DNA of 64,000 nucleotides. Origin: Streptomyces durmitorensis (GTDB lineage: Bacteria > Actinomycetota > Actinomycetes > Streptomycetales > Streptomycetaceae). Position numbers and translations under genes: made by a program. The stretch spans positions 806,001 to 870,000 of the forward strand of contig NZ_CP097289.1 in NCBI RefSeq assembly GCF_023498005.1, read 5' to 3'. The notes beneath the pieces are model-generated. The model was not told the DNA's origin. It did not search any database and saw only the letters and a list, made by a program, of their open reading frames with translations. Shown here in pieces: positions 23,520 to 31,898 of this stretch. Positions within the stretch are counted from its first letter, which is position 1; the number at the start of each line of letters is the position of its first letter.

Positions 23520-23538
23520 CTCCCCCTGTCAGGCCGCC
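23502..23538. terminator. possible bidirectional terminator overlapping two gene ends
   Basis: GGCGGCC (23502-23508) pairs with GGCCGCC (23532-23538), and GGAG/CTCC pairs inside. It spans the convergent ends of the PucR gene and the sulfonate ATPase gene. Confidence 0.4.
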
Positions 23539-24341
23539 GCCGCATCGCGTGTGGCGGCGGCGAGTTCGGCGCGCAGGGCCGCGAACCGGGGCGCGCCGCG
23601 CAAGGCGGCCACATCGGTCGTCTCCGCGCGCGGCAGGGGGACGGCCACCTCGTCGATCACGCGCCCGGGGCCCGCGGCCATCACCAGGACCCGGGAGCCG
23701 AGCAGTACGGCCTCCTCCGCGGAGTGCGTGACGAACAGGACGGTCGTTCCCGTGACGGTCGCAAGTGTCCTGACCTCCTCCTGGAGGCGTTCGCGGGTGA
23801 GCGCGTCCAGTGCGGCGAACGGCTCGTCCATGAGCAGGATCTGCGGTTCCGTCGCCAGGGCCCGTGCGATGGCCACGCGTTGCTGCTGTCCGCCCGAGAG
23901 CTCCCAGGTGCGGCGCCCTGCCATGCCCGGCAGCCCCACCAAGGACAGCAACTCCTGGATTCTGGCGGCACGTTCGGCGCGTACGACGCCGTGCCGCGCC
24001 AGCGCGAACGAGAGGTTGCCGCCCACCGTGCGCCAGGGGAAGAGGCGCGGCTGCTGGAAGACGACACCCACCTTCCGGCGCACCTCCACCGTGCCGGTGG
24101 CGGGCCGCTCGAAGCCGGCCACCAGCCGCAGCAGTGTCGTCTTGCCGCACCCGGACGGCCCGACGAGCACCACGAACTCGCCGGGCTGCACGGCCAGGGA
24201 CACGTCGGATACCGCCGTCACCGGCGCCTTGGCCGTGCCGTAGCGGACGCTGACGCCCGACAGTTCGATGTCGGACGCGGTCGAGTCGATGTCTGACGCG
24301 GTCGAGCCGGTCTCAGCCTGCTCGGTCTCAGCCTGCGACAC
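23529..24341 (-). CDS. ssuB: sulfonate/nitrate-type ABC transporter ATP-binding protein
   Basis: The 270 residues form a complete ABC ATPase of the SsuB/TauB/NrtD group: Walker A GPSGCGKTTLLR, signature LSGGQQQRVAIARA, Walker B ILLMDEPFAALD and the H-loop in FVTHSAEEAV. It energises uptake of aliphatic sulfonates with the neighbouring permease and binding protein. The GTG start lies inside the end of ssuA (14-bp overlap) with AAGGAG 7 bases upstream, so coupling is likely. The N-terminus holds a duplicated S-T-A-S-D-I block from a 21-bp tandem duplication at 24265-24306 and is probably disordered. Confidence 0.92.
   Translation of the reverse strand: MSQAETEQAETGSTASDIDSTASDIELSGVSVRYGTAKAPVTAVSDVSLAVQPGEFVVLVGPSGCGKTTLLRLVAGFERPATGTVEVRRKVGVVFQQPRLFPWRTVGGNLSFALARHGVVRAERAARIQELLSLVGLPGMAGRRTWELSGGQQQRVAIARALATEPQILLMDEPFAALDALTRERLQEEVRTLATVTGTTVLFVTHSAEEAVLLGSRVLVMAAGPGRVIDEVAVPLPRAETTDVAALRGAPRFAALRAELAAATRDAAAA
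24265..24306. repeat. 21-bp tandem duplication in the ssuB N-terminus
   Basis: Two adjacent 21-bp copies (24265-24285 and 24286-24306) differ at one base and encode the repeated STASDI-type segment before the ATPase domain. Confidence 0.7.
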
Positions 24342-25365
24342 GGGCCAGCTCCTTCACCGCGAGGTCCTTCTCGAAGGCCGACCGGTCCGGAACCGCGTCG
24401 ATGGCCTTCTGCGCCTTGAGGAAGCCGGCCGCGTCGTGCAGGTTTCCGGCGAGCGCTCCCGGAGCGCCGGGCCTGCCGAGATAGTCCGCTCCCCGCTGCT
24501 GCTCCGCGGTGAGCAGCACCAGTTGGGCAAGCTGCTTCCTGGCCGCCTCGGGGCTGAGGTTGAGCTCGGCGCCGATGGCCTCCGCGGCCTTGTCCGGGTC
24601 GCTCTTGGCCAGCTTGACGGCCTGGTCCTCCGCCTTGAGCCAGGCATCGACGATCTTCGGGTGCTCGGCCGCGAACGCGTCGGTGACCACACCGAGGTCG
24701 GCGGTGGGCTTGCCCTGCTCGGCGAGCTGACGGCTGGTGACCAGGACCTTCCCGTCCTTCTTGAGGTCCGTGAGGGTGGGCGTCCACACGTAGGCGGCGT
24801 CGATGTCACCGCGCTGCCAGGCGGCGAGCGCGTCCTGCGGCTGAAGGTCGACGAGCGACACGTCGGAGGCCTTGAGACCGGCCGAGTCCAGTGCGGCGAG
24901 GAGGGAGTAGTGGGCCGTCGACCCGAAGGGTGTGGCGATCTTCTTGCCCTTGAGCGCCTTGACGGACGCGATGCCCTTCTTGGCGACGAGTGCCTCGTTC
25001 TCGCCGATCACGTCATGGATCCACAGCACCTTGTACGGGATGTTGAGCGGCGCCGAAAGACCCTTCGTGACCGGGCTCGACCCGGCAAGGGCGAAGTCCA
25101 CCGACCCGGCGATCACCGCCGTGTTGACGTCCGCCCCCGAGTCGAACTTCACCCACTTCACCTCGGCCTCCGGCAGCGCCTTCTCCAGGAGCCGGTGGTT
25201 CTTGACCACCAGATCGGCGTTGGGTATCGCCTGGTAGGCGATGCGGACCTGGGTCTTTCCACTGCCGGATGCGGCATCGGCGCCGTCGCCGCAGGCGGTC
25301 GCGGTCAGTGCGACCAGTGCGGTGGCCGAGGCGAGGAGTGCGGTGCGGCTCAGGTGTGAGGGCAT
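24328..25365 (-). CDS. ssuA: aliphatic sulfonate ABC transporter substrate-binding lipoprotein
   Basis: The 345-residue precursor has a lipoprotein signal ending in the lipobox-like LTATAC with Cys25. An SsuA/THI5-like periplasmic-binding fold follows, starting with VRIAYQAIPNADLVVKNHRLLEKAL and including a KGKKIATPFGSTAHY hinge stretch. It would be anchored on the outer face of the membrane and capture sulfonates. It lies 87 bp after the permease and overlaps ssuB by 14 bp. The specific sulfonate is not predictable. Confidence 0.92.
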   Translation of the reverse strand: MPSHLSRTALLASATALVALTATACGDGADAASGSGKTQVRIAYQAIPNADLVVKNHRLLEKALPEAEVKWVKFDSGADVNTAVIAGSVDFALAGSSPVTKGLSAPLNIPYKVLWIHDVIGENEALVAKKGIASVKALKGKKIATPFGSTAHYSLLAALDSAGLKASDVSLVDLQPQDALAAWQRGDIDAAYVWTPTLTDLKKDGKVLVTSRQLAEQGKPTADLGVVTDAFAAEHPKIVDAWLKAEDQAVKLAKSDPDKAAEAIGAELNLSPEAARKQLAQLVLLTAEQQRGADYLGRPGAPGALAGNLHDAAGFLKAQKAIDAVPDRSAFEKDLAVKELARVAG

Positions 25366-25452
25366 GACGGTTCCTTCGTACGTTGACGTGGAGCGGGAAG
25401 GCGGGAAGAAGAGGGCAGGAAGAAGAGGCGCGGGAGCAAGGCGGTCGGGGCG

Positions 25453-26358
25453 TCAGAGGCGCCCGCGCCACGGCACCGCCACCCGCTCCACCCCCTTGAA
25501 CAGCGCGTCCAGGAGGATCCCGGAGAGGCCGATGGCGATGATCCCGGCGATGACGACGTCGGTCTGGTTGTAGCGCTGGGCATCACGGATCATGCCGCCG
25601 ATGCCGGGTACGCCGTTGACGGTCTCGGCGGCGACGACCGAGGTGTACGCGATGCCGACCGCGATCCGTACCCCGGTGAGGATCTCCGGCAGGGCGGCGG
25701 GCAGCCGTACGGAGAGGAGCAGCGCCACGGGCCCGGCGCCCAGCGCCCGCGCGGCCTCCACCAGGTCGCCCGGCACCCCGCGTACCGCGGCCGCGGTGGC
25801 CGCCGCGATGGGCGGCAGCGCGGCGATGACGAGCAGCCAGATCTTCGGGGTCTCGTCGATGCCGAACCAGATGACGAGCAGGGAGAGGTATGCCAGCGGC
25901 GGCAGCGTGCGGAGGAAGGTGACCGCCGGTTCCAGGACCACCGCGAGCGGTTTCACCACGCCGATAAGCAGCCCCAGCGGGATCCCGGCGAGAGCCGCGT
26001 ACGCGGTGCCGATGCCGATCCGGCGCAGCGAGACGGCCAGGTGCTCGCCGAGCAGGTGGCCGCTGAACCCGCGCACCCCGTCGTGGACGGTCGACGCCTG
26101 CACGAAGGCGTGCCACACGTCCCCCGGCGACGGCACGAGGACGCGTGGCCAGACGCCTGCCACGACCACCGCCTGCCAGGCGGCGAGGAGCACGGCGAGC
26201 GCCAGGAGCCGCAGCGCCGTCCAGCGCAGGGGCGCTGCCTCGGCCCACGTACGCCGTGCGGGCCGCGCCGCTGCCGAGGACGCGGGCCGGGTGTGCTCTT
26301 CCGCGTTCTTGAGCGGGTCCGAGTTCTTTAGCGGATCCTTGTTCTTGAGCAGGGTCAC
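25453..26358 (-). CDS. ssuC: sulfonate ABC transporter permease
   Basis: The 301-residue protein has a disordered N-terminus and about six membrane segments. It carries the conserved permease loop VEAARALGAGPVALLLSVRLPAALPEI (EAA motif). GTG 26358 is chosen because it overlaps the ssuD stop as GTGA; the much longer upstream frame is the out-of-frame shadow of ssuD. Oddly, the first 18 codons are three copies of an 18-bp unit encoding [VTL/KDP/SDP]-LKN, starting exactly at the start codon. Confidence 0.92.
   Translation of the reverse strand: MTLLKNKDPLKNSDPLKNAEEHTRPASSAAARPARRTWAEAAPLRWTALRLLALAVLLAAWQAVVVAGVWPRVLVPSPGDVWHAFVQASTVHDGVRGFSGHLLGEHLAVSLRRIGIGTAYAALAGIPLGLLIGVVKPLAVVLEPAVTFLRTLPPLAYLSLLVIWFGIDETPKIWLLVIAALPPIAAATAAAVRGVPGDLVEAARALGAGPVALLLSVRLPAALPEILTGVRIAVGIAYTSVVAAETVNGVPGIGGMIRDAQRYNQTDVVIAGIIAIGLSGILLDALFKGVERVAVPWRGRL
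26305..26358. repeat. three tandem 18-bp units at the ssuC start
   Basis: Units 26305-26322, 26323-26340 and 26341-26358 all begin GTTCTT on the plus strand and differ by a few bases. Translated, they give repeated x-x-x-LKN blocks. Such a run can gain or lose units by slippage without a frame change. Confidence 0.75.
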
Positions 26359-27464
26359 GCCGCCGCCTCCGTGAGCGCGCGCAGCCGGGGTGCGACTTCT
26401 TCGCCGACCCGGTAGGCCTCTTCGAGGTGCGGATAGCCGGACAGGACGAACTCGTCGATGCCGAGCCCGCGGTACTCGAAGAGCCGCTGGGCGACCTCGT
26501 CGTGCGAGCCGACCAGCGCGGTGCCCGCACCTTCTCGGACGAGGCCGATGCCCGCCCACAGGTTGGGTGCGACGGTCAGGTTCTCGGCCGAGCCGCCGTG
26601 CAGGGCGGTCATCCGGGCCTGCCCGGTGGAGTCCATGCGGGCGAAGCGCTCCTGGGAGGCGCGTACCGCCTGCGGGTCGAACCCGGCGAGGATGCGGTCG
26701 GCCTCCGCCCACGCCTCGGCGGCGGTGTCGCGGGTGATGACGTGCAGCCGGAGGCCGAAGCGCAGGGTGCGGCCCAGGAGCGCGGCCTTGTCGCGCACCC
26801 TGGCGATGCGTTCGGCGAGCGCGGCCGGGGGTTCGCCCCACAGGAGCTGCACCTCGGCATGGCGCGCCGCGACCTCCTCGGCGGCCGGGGAGGCGCCGCC
26901 GAAGTAGAGGGGGACGTGCGAAGCCGTAGCGGGCGAATCCAGTCGGGCGCCCTCCACCCGCACATGGCGGCCTTCGAGGTCGACCGGCTTGCCGTCGAGC
27001 AACTCGCGTACGACCTGCATGAGTTCGCCGGTCCTGACGTACCGCTCGCTCTTGGGCAGATGGTCGCCGTACGCCCGCTGCTCGGCCGGGTCCCCGCCGG
27101 TGACCACGTTCAGCGCGATGCGGTCGCCGAACAGGCGGCGGAAGGTGTCGGCCTGCTGGGCGAGCAGCGTCGGCCGGGCGAGCCCCGCGCGGAAGGCGAC
27201 GAGGAAGCCGATCCGCTCGGTGACCGCGGCGAGGGCCGGGGTCAGCACCCAGGGGTCCACACAGCCGAGACCCACGGGAGTCAGCAGCTTGGCGAAGCCC
27301 GACTGCTCGGCGGCGCGGGCGACTTGGGCGAGATACCCGAGGTCGGCGGCGCGTCGGGTCGCGGTGGCGGTGCGGCCCTGGACGGCGGTGACACCGCCGG
27401 GGTCGCGGCCGTCGCCGCCGGTGGGCAGGAACCAGTGCAGCACGGGGGCGGCAGGGGAGGACAT
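26355..27464 (-). CDS. ssuD: FMNH2-dependent alkanesulfonate monooxygenase
   Basis: The 369 residues match SsuD across the whole length, starting with the strand LHWFLPTGGDGRD. Typical blocks follow: VTERIGFLVAFRAGLARPTLLAQQADTF, then VTGGDPAEQRAYGD, then VPLYFGGASPAAEEVAARH. The enzyme uses reduced FMN and O2 to split alkanesulfonates into aldehyde and sulfite. It is the first gene of ssuD-C-A-B on the minus strand. No flavin reductase (SsuE) is in the operon, so reduced flavin must come from elsewhere. A Cys-rich leader ORF lies 176 bp upstream. Confidence 0.93.
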   Translation of the reverse strand: MSSPAAPVLHWFLPTGGDGRDPGGVTAVQGRTATATRRAADLGYLAQVARAAEQSGFAKLLTPVGLGCVDPWVLTPALAAVTERIGFLVAFRAGLARPTLLAQQADTFRRLFGDRIALNVVTGGDPAEQRAYGDHLPKSERYVRTGELMQVVRELLDGKPVDLEGRHVRVEGARLDSPATASHVPLYFGGASPAAEEVAARHAEVQLLWGEPPAALAERIARVRDKAALLGRTLRFGLRLHVITRDTAAEAWAEADRILAGFDPQAVRASQERFARMDSTGQARMTALHGGSAENLTVAPNLWAGIGLVREGAGTALVGSHDEVAQRLFEYRGLGIDEFVLSGYPHLEEAYRVGEEVAPRLRALTEAAA

Positions 27465-27488
27465 GCTGGGGCACCTCGGGAGAGAGCG

Positions 27489-27512
27489 GACGCGGGCGGG
27501 CCGCCCCGCGTC
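27489..27512 (-). promoter_or_regulatory. candidate attenuator hairpin between leader and ssuD
   Basis: GACGCGGG (27489-27496) pairs exactly with CCCGCGTC (27505-27512), with further imperfect pairing inward. It lies between the leader peptide stop and ssuD, close to the ribosome-binding region. It may act as a terminator or an SD-sequestering stem controlled by leader translation. Confidence 0.4.
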
Positions 27513-27640
27513 ATGCGCAGGGGCGTGCCGGGCTGCCCGGGTGTCCGGGGCTGAGGAAGGAGTCAGGTGCGGCGACGGCGGGCGACCGGTCGAATGAGGT
27601 CGTCAGCGGTGTGCAGGGGTGCGGAGGCTCGGTGGAGCGC

Positions 27641-27739
27641 TCAGCAACAGGCCGCGCGACAACAGGAGATGGCCCGACACAGCATCCCCGAGACACGCAG
27701 AAGGTCCACGTGGCGACGGGAGACGAGGGCGGGGTTCAT
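27641..27739 (-). CDS. Cys-rich leader peptide of the ssu operon
   Basis: A 32-codon ORF from ATG 27739 reads SRRHVDLLRVSGMLCR in the middle and carries five Cys codons at residues 21, 26, 27, 31 and 32, the last two being the final codons. It is the richest of four related leader ORFs in this window. Cys codons at the end of a short uORF are what a translational attenuator needs: slow decoding when cysteine is scarce would keep ssuDCAB expressed. There is no clear SD. Confidence 0.78.
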   Translation of the reverse strand: MNPALVSRRHVDLLRVSGMLCRAISCCRAACC

Positions 27740-27871
27740 GCGTGCATCCTGACCGGGTCCTCGTGCCGGCGACAACCCGGTTCCGCCATGTGGACATACA
27801 GGTCCCGAATCGCGGTACCGCCGGGCCCCGTCCCCGAGCTGCCGCCGTCTCCTGAACGACGTGTTCGGTGT

Positions 27872-27900
27872 TCGCCCTCGCCCGGGCAGGGCGAGGGCGA
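27872..27900 (-). terminator. terminator of the three-gene LLM operon
   Basis: A 12-bp perfect stem (27872-27883 with 27889-27900) around a 5-base loop lies four bases beyond the minus-strand stop codon at 27904. Confidence 0.72.
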
Positions 27901-27903
27901 GGA

Positions 27904-29031
27904 TCACCTGCGCCGCCACTCCTCCGCGAGGAGTTCGTAGGAGCGCACCCGGTCGGCGTGGCCGTGGGTGATCGTGGTGATGAGCAACTCGTCGGCGCCG
28001 GTGGCCTCCTGGAGCTGTTCCAGCTGGTCGGCGACGCGTCCCGGGGAGCCGGTGAACTGGGTTTCGGTACGGTCCTCCACCAGCGCCCGGTCCGCGTCGG
28101 TCCAGACGTGCCGGCGCGCTTCCTCCGGCGTCGGGTACGGGATGGCGCCCTCCGCCGTGCGGATGCTGCGGACCCACGGGCCGTAGCCCGCGGCGAGTTC
28201 GCGGGCGGTCTCGTCGTCCTCGGCGACGACGACGTCCGCGGAGACGCTGACGTAGGGCTCGTCGAGTACGTCGGAGGGTTTGAACGCGGCGCGGTAGCCG
28301 TCCGCGGCCTCCAGCACCGTCCCCGGACTGACGTGGTAATTCGCCGCGAAAGGCAGGCCGTTGCGGCCCGCGACGTCCGCGCTCTGGCCGCCGCTGCTGC
28401 CCAGGATCCACACCTCGATGTCGGCACCTTCACCGGGCACGACATGCGCTTCGATGCCGTCGGCGGAGCGGTACGTCCCCGCGAGCAGCGCGAGGATGTC
28501 GTCGATCTGCTCCCCGTAGTCCTGCGATTGGGCGTGCGGCTGCTGGAGCAGCTTGCGCTGGAGGGCGACGCGGGGCGAGCCCAGCAGATGCTCGTAGGAG
28601 AAGCGCGGCGGGATCCGCAGTCCGTTGGGTGCGTGGCCGTCGACGACGGGGGTCGCGGTCGGCGGCGCGGCGGCGGGTGTGCCGGGCGGCTTGCCGCCGG
28701 AGCGGCCGAGGCCCAGGTCGAGGCGTCCGGGGTGCAGCGCGTCGATCAGGCCGAACTCCTCGACCGTGGACAGAGCTGTGCGGTGGCCGAGCTGTACCGC
28801 GCCCGCGCCGAGCCGGATCGTCGAGGTCGCGGCGGCGGTCAGGGCGAGGACGACCGCCGGTGAGGTGCCGGCCACGCCCGGGTTGAGGTGGTGCTCGGCG
28901 AACCAGTAGCGGGCGTACCCGAATCGCTCGGTCTGCCGGGCCAGGTCGATGGAGTTGTGCAGTGCGGCGGCCGCCGTGGAACCGGACGAGACCGGGACCA
29001 GGTCGAGGACGCCGAGTGGGATGGCTGACAT
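27904..29031 (-). CDS. LLM class flavin-dependent oxidoreductase (bacterial luciferase-like)
   Basis: The 375 residues have the luciferase-like TIM-barrel pattern. The N-terminal strand is LGVLDLVPVSSG, then RYWFAEHHLNPGVAGTSPAVVL, IRLGAGAVQLGHRTALSTVEEFG and a C-terminal GSPGRVADQLEQLQEATGADELLITT. It resembles the MsnO8-type LLM subgroup, which takes reduced flavin and O2. The substrate is unknown, but position three in an operon of three such enzymes behind a leader peptide suggests organosulfur breakdown. SD GAGGAGGA precedes ATG 29031, 14 bp after the upstream stop. Confidence 0.92.
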   Translation of the reverse strand: MSAIPLGVLDLVPVSSGSTAAAALHNSIDLARQTERFGYARYWFAEHHLNPGVAGTSPAVVLALTAAATSTIRLGAGAVQLGHRTALSTVEEFGLIDALHPGRLDLGLGRSGGKPPGTPAAAPPTATPVVDGHAPNGLRIPPRFSYEHLLGSPRVALQRKLLQQPHAQSQDYGEQIDDILALLAGTYRSADGIEAHVVPGEGADIEVWILGSSGGQSADVAGRNGLPFAANYHVSPGTVLEAADGYRAAFKPSDVLDEPYVSVSADVVVAEDDETARELAAGYGPWVRSIRTAEGAIPYPTPEEARRHVWTDADRALVEDRTETQFTGSPGRVADQLEQLQEATGADELLITTITHGHADRVRSYELLAEEWRRR

Positions 29032-29045
29032 GTGGGTGGTCCTCC

Positions 29046-30473
29046 TCAGTGGTCGGCCGACGCGGGCACGGGTATGGGTACGGGTTCGGGATCAGGCTCG
29101 GGCAAGCGCGCCCCGGAGTCGGGGTGGGCCAGGCCGAGATGGTCGCGCAGGGTGGTTCCCTCGTACTCCGTGCGGAACACGCCGCGCTCCTGGAGCAGCG
29201 GGACCACGCTGTCCGCGAAGGCGTCGAGTCCGCCCGGCGTGATGTGCGGGACGAGGATGAAGCCGTCGGACGCGTCGGCCTGCACGAAGGAGTTGATCGT
29301 CTCGGCGACGGTGGCCGGGGAGCCGACGAAGGACTGGCGGTTGCCGGTCTCGATGACGAGGTCGCGGATGGACCACTTGTTCGCGGCAGCGAGCTCTCGC
29401 CACTCCCGCGCGGTGGCCAGCGGGTCGCGGTACATCCGCACCTGCGCACGCCCGCGGGCGATGGTGTGCTCACCGACGTCCGGATCGATGTCGGGCAGCG
29501 GGCCTTCCGGGTCGTACGCGGAGAGGTCGCGGTTCCAGACGAACTCCAGGTGCTTGATCGCCGTGGCACCGCTGACCTGCTTGCGCCGCACCTCACGCGA
29601 GAGCTCCTCCGCCTCGGCATCCGTGTCACCGAGGACGAAGGTGGCGGCGGGCAGGATGAGGAGCTGGTCGTGGGTGCGGCCGTGGCGGGCCAGGCGGCCC
29701 TTGACGTCCCGGTAGAACTCCTGGCCTTCCTTGAGCGTGCTGTACCGGCTGAAGATCGCGTCCGCGCCCTCGGCCGCGAACTCGCGCCCCTCGTCCGAAT
29801 CACCGGCCTGGAAGACGACCGGTCGCCCCTGAGGGCTGCGCGGGACGTTGAACTGCCCCTGGATGTCGAAGTGTTGCCCCTGGTGGACAAAGGCTCCCGC
29901 CCGCGCGTCGCGCAGGAAGGCGCCGGTCTCCTGGTCGGCGACGATCTCGTCCCCGCGCCAGGAGTCGAACAGTTCATTGGCCGTACTGAGGAATTCCTTC
30001 GCCCTGGAGTACCGCTCCTCCTGCGGGAGGAATCCGCCGCGCCGGAAGTTCTCGCCGGTGAAGGCGTCCCAGGAGGTCACGACGTTCCACGCGGCGCGCC
30101 CGCCCGAGAGGTGGTCGAGGCTGGCGAACTGGCGGGCCACCTCGTAGGGCTCGTTGAAGGTGGAGTTGATGGTGCCGGTCAGGCCGAGGTGTTCGGTGAC
30201 GGCAGCGAGCGCGGTGAGGACGGCGAAGGTGTCGGGCCGCCCCACGACGTCCAAGTCGTATATCTTTCCGCCCTGTTCGCGCAGCCGAAGCCCCTCGGCG
30301 AGGAACAGGAAGTCGAACTTGGCGCGCTCGGCGGTGCGCGCGAAGTGCGCGAAGGAGCTGAACTCGATGTGGCTCCCGGCCTCGGGGTCGCTCCATACGG
30401 TGGTGTTGTTGACGCCGGGGAAGTGTGCCGCGAGGTGGATCTGCTTGAGCGGTTTGTCCGGTGACTTGCTCAT
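29046..30473 (-). CDS. NtaA/DszA/SnaA-family FMN-dependent monooxygenase
   Basis: The 475-residue protein matches the long LLM subgroup that includes nitrilotriacetate, dibenzothiophene-sulfone and dimethyl sulfide monooxygenases. Its recognisable blocks are HFPGVNNTTVWSDP, DFLFLAEGLRL, GTINSTFNEPYEVARQFASLDHLSGGRAAWNVVTS and VFQAGDSDEGREFAA. It oxygenates a C-S or C-N bond using FMNH2 made by a partner reductase, which is not encoded here. SD GGAAGGG precedes ATG 30473. It is the middle gene of the LLM operon, 23 bp after the first. Confidence 0.93.
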   Translation of the reverse strand: MSKSPDKPLKQIHLAAHFPGVNNTTVWSDPEAGSHIEFSSFAHFARTAERAKFDFLFLAEGLRLREQGGKIYDLDVVGRPDTFAVLTALAAVTEHLGLTGTINSTFNEPYEVARQFASLDHLSGGRAAWNVVTSWDAFTGENFRRGGFLPQEERYSRAKEFLSTANELFDSWRGDEIVADQETGAFLRDARAGAFVHQGQHFDIQGQFNVPRSPQGRPVVFQAGDSDEGREFAAEGADAIFSRYSTLKEGQEFYRDVKGRLARHGRTHDQLLILPAATFVLGDTDAEAEELSREVRRKQVSGATAIKHLEFVWNRDLSAYDPEGPLPDIDPDVGEHTIARGRAQVRMYRDPLATAREWRELAAANKWSIRDLVIETGNRQSFVGSPATVAETINSFVQADASDGFILVPHITPGGLDAFADSVVPLLQERGVFRTEYEGTTLRDHLGLAHPDSGARLPEPDPEPVPIPVPASADH

Positions 30474-30496
30474 GACGGGGTCCCTTCCGGTCCGGC

Positions 30497-31756
30497 TCAG
30501 GCGGTGGCGGCGTAGCGGCTGGCGGGGCGGGTCAGGCCCAGGAGGCCGCGCAAGGTGTCGGCTTCGTACGCGCGCCGGAAGGCGCCGCGGCGCTGGAGTT
30601 CGGGCACCAGGCCCTGGGTGATCGCCGGGAGGTCGTGCCCGACAACGGCGGGCCGCAGCCGGAATCCGCTCAGCCCGGCCCGGCCCAACTCCACGAGCAG
30701 GTCGGCCAGTTGGGCGGGCGTTCCGGTGAATACCCGCGCGTCACTGGTGTACGGGTGACCGGCGAGGGCGTCCAGACGCTCCCGGCGTGCCACTGCGACG
30801 GCCGGGTCGTCGTCGAGGAACACCACCAGGTCGCCGAAGAGATGCAGGGACTCGTCGGCGCGCCCGGCCGCGTCCTGTTCGGCACGGACGGCTGTGACGA
30901 TGGCGCGTGCGTGCCCGGTGTCGCGCGGGGTGACGTATCCGATGTCGGCTGAGCGGCCGAGGAGCCGGAACGGGGCATCCGTCGGCCCCTCGTGGGCGAG
31001 GGCGCTGATGACAGGCAGGCCCTGCGGCGGCCGGGGCGTGATCGAGGGGCCCTTGACACTGAAGTGCTTGCCCTCGAAGTCGATGTAATGCAGCTTGTCG
31101 CGGTCGATGAAGCGGCCGGTGGCCACGTCCCTGATCTCCGCGTCGTCCTCCCAGCTGTCCCAGAGGCGGCGCACGGCTTCGACGTAGTCGGCCGCCTCGT
31201 CGAAGAGGTCGAAGGTCAGCTCCCGTACGTCCGGCCTGCCGAGGTCCTCGACGGCGTCGAGGGCGGGAAGCGTGCGGCGCCCGAAGTGCGCGGCCTCGTT
31301 CCGGCGTGCGGACACCTGCACCCGTACCCCGGCGCGGCCTTCGCTGACGTAGTCGAGCGTGGCGATCGCCTTGGAGATGTGGAAGGGCTCCGTGTGCGTG
31401 GCCACCACGGTCGGCACAAGGCCGATGTGGCTGGTCAGCGGCGCGACACGGGCGGCGATGAGAACGGCGTCGAGCCGCCCTCGTACCTGATCCGTGCGTC
31501 CGTCGGGTTCGGTGAAGTGCGAGGACTGGAGGCCGAGTCCGTCCTCGATCGTCACGAAGTCGAGCAGGCCGCGTTCGGCCTCGGTGACCAGATCGGTCCA
31601 GTACCGGGCGGTGAGCAACTCCCTTGGGCGGGCGGCTGGTTCGCGCCAGGCGGCGGGGTGCCAGCCCGCGCCGTCGAGCGCGACGGCCAGATGCAGCGAA
31701 GGAGCGGAGGGAGCGGAAGAGGGCAACGCGGACGAGGGTGAAGATGATGACGACAC
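30497..31756 (-). CDS. LLM class flavin-dependent monooxygenase
   Basis: The 419-residue protein is another luciferase-like TIM barrel (strand LHLAVALDGAGWHP, block LDFVTIEDGLGLQSS, IGLVPTVVATHTEPFHISKAIATLDYVSEGRAGVRVQ, IDFEGKHFSVKGPS). GTG 31756 is chosen for its AGGAAGG SD, 9 bases away; the longer upstream frame would cover the leader peptide region. A Ser-rich linker occupies the first 20 residues. It is the first gene of the three-gene LLM operon and lies 76 bp after a leader ORF of the RPHIDL type. Confidence 0.9.
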   Translation of the reverse strand: MSSSSSPSSALPSSAPSAPSLHLAVALDGAGWHPAAWREPAARPRELLTARYWTDLVTEAERGLLDFVTIEDGLGLQSSHFTEPDGRTDQVRGRLDAVLIAARVAPLTSHIGLVPTVVATHTEPFHISKAIATLDYVSEGRAGVRVQVSARRNEAAHFGRRTLPALDAVEDLGRPDVRELTFDLFDEAADYVEAVRRLWDSWEDDAEIRDVATGRFIDRDKLHYIDFEGKHFSVKGPSITPRPPQGLPVISALAHEGPTDAPFRLLGRSADIGYVTPRDTGHARAIVTAVRAEQDAAGRADESLHLFGDLVVFLDDDPAVAVARRERLDALAGHPYTSDARVFTGTPAQLADLLVELGRAGLSGFRLRPAVVGHDLPAITQGLVPELQRRGAFRRAYEADTLRGLLGLTRPASRYAATA

Positions 31757-31832
31757 GAAGGAGTGCCTTCCTGATCGACCGTACGAGAACACCGGCCCCT
31801 CTGCTCCGAGGGTGCGGCGGCGGGGTGACGGG

Positions 31833-31898
31833 TCAGGAACGACAGAGCGCGCCGGCGACGCGCTGGAGGTCGATGTGCGGCCGGGAGTACAGATGCAC
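31833..31898 (-). CDS. putative leader peptide of the LLM operon
   Basis: A 21-codon ORF from GTG 31898 reads HLYSRPHIDLQRVAGALCRS and stops at 31833. It shares R-x-H-I-D-L-x-R-V-x-x-x-x-C with the other leader ORFs and has a single Cys two codons before the end. It lies 76 bp before the first LLM gene. No alternative start in frame is better. The SD is weak. Confidence 0.72.
   Translation of the reverse strand: MHLYSRPHIDLQRVAGALCRS

Larger units (their letters stand above)
27465..27903. other. intergenic region with leader ORF between two sulfur operons
   Basis: This 439-bp gap on the minus strand holds, from right to left, the terminator of the LLM operon, the presumed ssu promoter (27740-27870, no clear boxes), the leader peptide ORF and a G+C-rich hairpin before ssuD. 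Confidence 0.6.

Noticed and set aside
25453..27474. 673-codon minus-strand frame covering ssuD and ssuC
   Set aside because: The part before 26358 is the out-of-frame shadow of ssuD. ssuC starts at the GTGA overlap.
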